From CAZFBR01 sp035353495 [NCBI: uncultured bacterium] (GTDB lineage Bacteria; DAOPZR01), in the NCBI GenBank assembly GCA_964517215.1, contig CAZFBR010000063.1:1-14926 (forward strand): DNA of 14,926 nucleotides. The letters run 5' to 3'. Shown one piece after another: positions 13,848-14,926 of the stretch. Made by a program: the position numbers and the translations under genes. The notes under the pieces were generated by a model that was not told the DNA's origin, ran no database searches, and saw nothing but the letters and a program-made list of their open reading frames with translations. How positions within the stretch are numbered: the stretch's first letter is position 1; each line of letters begins with the position of its first letter.

Positions 13848-14926
13848 GGCCGCGCCTCCATCGCCGCAAGTTGCCGGTGCCAATCGTCTCCGGGGAAACG
13901 ACGCTGCAGTGTCGCAATGGTTTCCCGGTAGAGCGCCTGGTCACCGCAGCGGAAATGCGCGCCCGCTTGCGCGGTCAGGACCGTCACCTGATGGGGGGAT
14001 TCGGGGTTGGCAGCCAACCATGCCGCGGCATCATCGAGAATACGCCGATAGGCCTGCTGGTGGGAGGCATCGTCAAGGAACAAGGTGTTTTCATCCTCGG
14101 TGAAACGGCAGGCAATGATGCGCGCCTCGATTTCGTCCTGCGGCGCATTGCGGTTGCGGCGCAGCATTTCCCAATTCCTGCGGTCGTCCGCGTCTCCCGA
14201 TAACCCGCGATATGACTGATATTGCCTGTCCGCATGCACTGCTGCCGGCATCGCTCGCGTCCCGGGCGACTGTAATTGTACGTCGGTCATTTGCAGGTAA
14301 TTGATGCCATCCTTCATCACCAGCGAAGGCTGGCCGCTCATATCATTACGCAGAATGTATGGCTCAAATCCCTCACGGTTGAACCGCAGCTGCACACCTC
14401 CCATGCAGCTCCAGCAACCGTGGTCGATGCCCTTTTTGCCTTCCACTAAGGTGACGTATTCTTTGGCATCGGGAAACCAGTACCTGCCTTCGCTGTCGGA
14501 AATCGTCTGCGCAATCAGCCATTCCCGTCCGACGAAGGTTCCCTGCAGCTCGACCTTCGTGCCGGCTCGTTCCGTCGTCCCGGTGGCGGTCACGCGTCCG
14601 GTCAGATTATGGGTCTCGTGCAGGAATGGCAGGCCGGCGATGCGGAACAAACCGGCGCCAATCAGCAGAATCAGCAACAGGCAGCCAATGCGTTCGCTTC
14701 GCGACAGTTGATTATAGAGAGCGACACAGAAAACCAGACCAACCGCGATAACAGTAACCGCATACGCGGTCAGCCAGTCGACACAGTCAACCCCCTCTCT
14801 ATCAATCACCGGTCCAGCGCTAAACAGGACCCACATTGCGGCAACGGAAGTTGCTATGAACACCGCGCGCCGCCACTGTACTCTATGCGGCATAGACCCG
14901 CGCAGGCAAAGCAGCCAGAACAACAT
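13844..14926 (-). CDS. Three-helix membrane protein with carboxypeptidase-regulatory-like domain; 5' end uncertain at window edge
   Basis: The frame begins with an ATG exactly at the right edge, so the true start may lie beyond it; an internal ATG at 14893 is another option. From the edge it encodes 360 residues. Membrane segments are at about 20-40, 51-72 and 79-100. A beta-sandwich resembling the carboxypeptidase-regulatory (CnaB-like) fold follows (about 108-190): LTGRVTATGTTERAGTKVEL and then TISDSEGRYWFPD, the usual G-x-Y-x-F/W turn. A CWSC pair (C171, C174) sits near the end of this domain. The C-terminal 115 residues are helical and end with repeats reminiscent of TPR helices (HQQAYRRILDDAAAWLAANP). 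Its TGA overlaps the start of the PepSY-like gene, so it heads the visible part of the envelope cluster. I recognise no characterised relative. Confidence 0.75.
   Translation of the reverse strand: MLFWLLCLRGSMPHRVQWRRAVFIATSVAAMWVLFSAGPVIDREGVDCVDWLTAYAVTVIAVGLVFCVALYNQLSRSERIGCLLLILLIGAGLFRIAGLPFLHETHNLTGRVTATGTTERAGTKVELQGTFVGREWLIAQTISDSEGRYWFPDAKEYVTLVEGKKGIDHGCWSCMGGVQLRFNREGFEPYILRNDMSGQPSLVMKDGINYLQMTDVQLQSPGTRAMPAAVHADRQYQSYRGLSGDADDRRNWEMLRRNRNAPQDEIEARIIACRFTEDENTLFLDDASHQQAYRRILDDAAAWLAANPESPHQVTVLTAQAGAHFRCGDQALYRETIATLQRRFPGDDWHRQLAAMEARP

Noticed and set aside
1-14926. CRISPR array or other cas genes near the CARF-HEPN gene
   Set aside because: No regularly spaced repeats and no Cas-like reading frames were found anywhere in the window on either strand.

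Overview
This is a high-GC bacterial window with no rRNA, tRNA, CRISPR array, insertion sequence or phage gene that I can recognise. The gene families and the paired transmembrane and periplasmic-looking proteins suggest a Gram-negative (diderm) bacterium. The phylum cannot be fixed from the sequence. A PVC-type lineage (Lentisphaerota/Kiritimatiellota) or a deltaproteobacterium-like lineage would fit, but that is only an impression.

Region 1 (1-7736, minus strand) is a tightly packed run of six genes read right to left. In order they are a CARF-HEPN protein of the Cas02710/Csm6-like type, a dihydrolipoyl dehydrogenase, a receiver-GAF response regulator, an RlmI-type rRNA methyltransferase, a radical SAM protein with a B12-binding-like N-terminus, and a PMT-like membrane glycosyltransferase that runs off the left edge. 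The last five are joined by short gaps or by overlapping stop and start codons (TAG inside the Shine-Dalgarno, TAATG, GTGA), so they look like one operon. The CARF-HEPN gene has its own good promoter and may lead the operon.

Region 2 (7737-9360) starts with two back-to-back promoters separated by a GC palindrome. The rightward one drives a receiver-only response regulator. A GT4 glycosyltransferase converges on it from the right, with seven bases between the two stop codons.

Region 3 (9361-10045) is about 685 bases without a convincing gene. It holds a candidate minus-strand promoter, a possible short or decayed reading frame that ends exactly on the GT4 start codon, two alternative small hairpins and two perfect inverted repeats.

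Region 4 (10046-14926, minus strand) has visibly lower GC and different codon use. It encodes four membrane-anchored proteins of unknown function in tandem: a three-helix protein with a carboxypeptidase-regulatory-like beta-sandwich, a three-helix protein with a PepSY-like C-terminus, an ankyrin-repeat protein, and a small two-helix protein. The small protein and the ankyrin protein share a paralogous domain of about 115 residues, which suggests a cell-envelope module that evolved by duplication.

The two most interesting points are these. The CARF-HEPN protein appears to have lost both of its signature motifs while sitting at the head of a housekeeping operon and opposite a receiver-only protein. 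The four-gene envelope module is uncharacterised.
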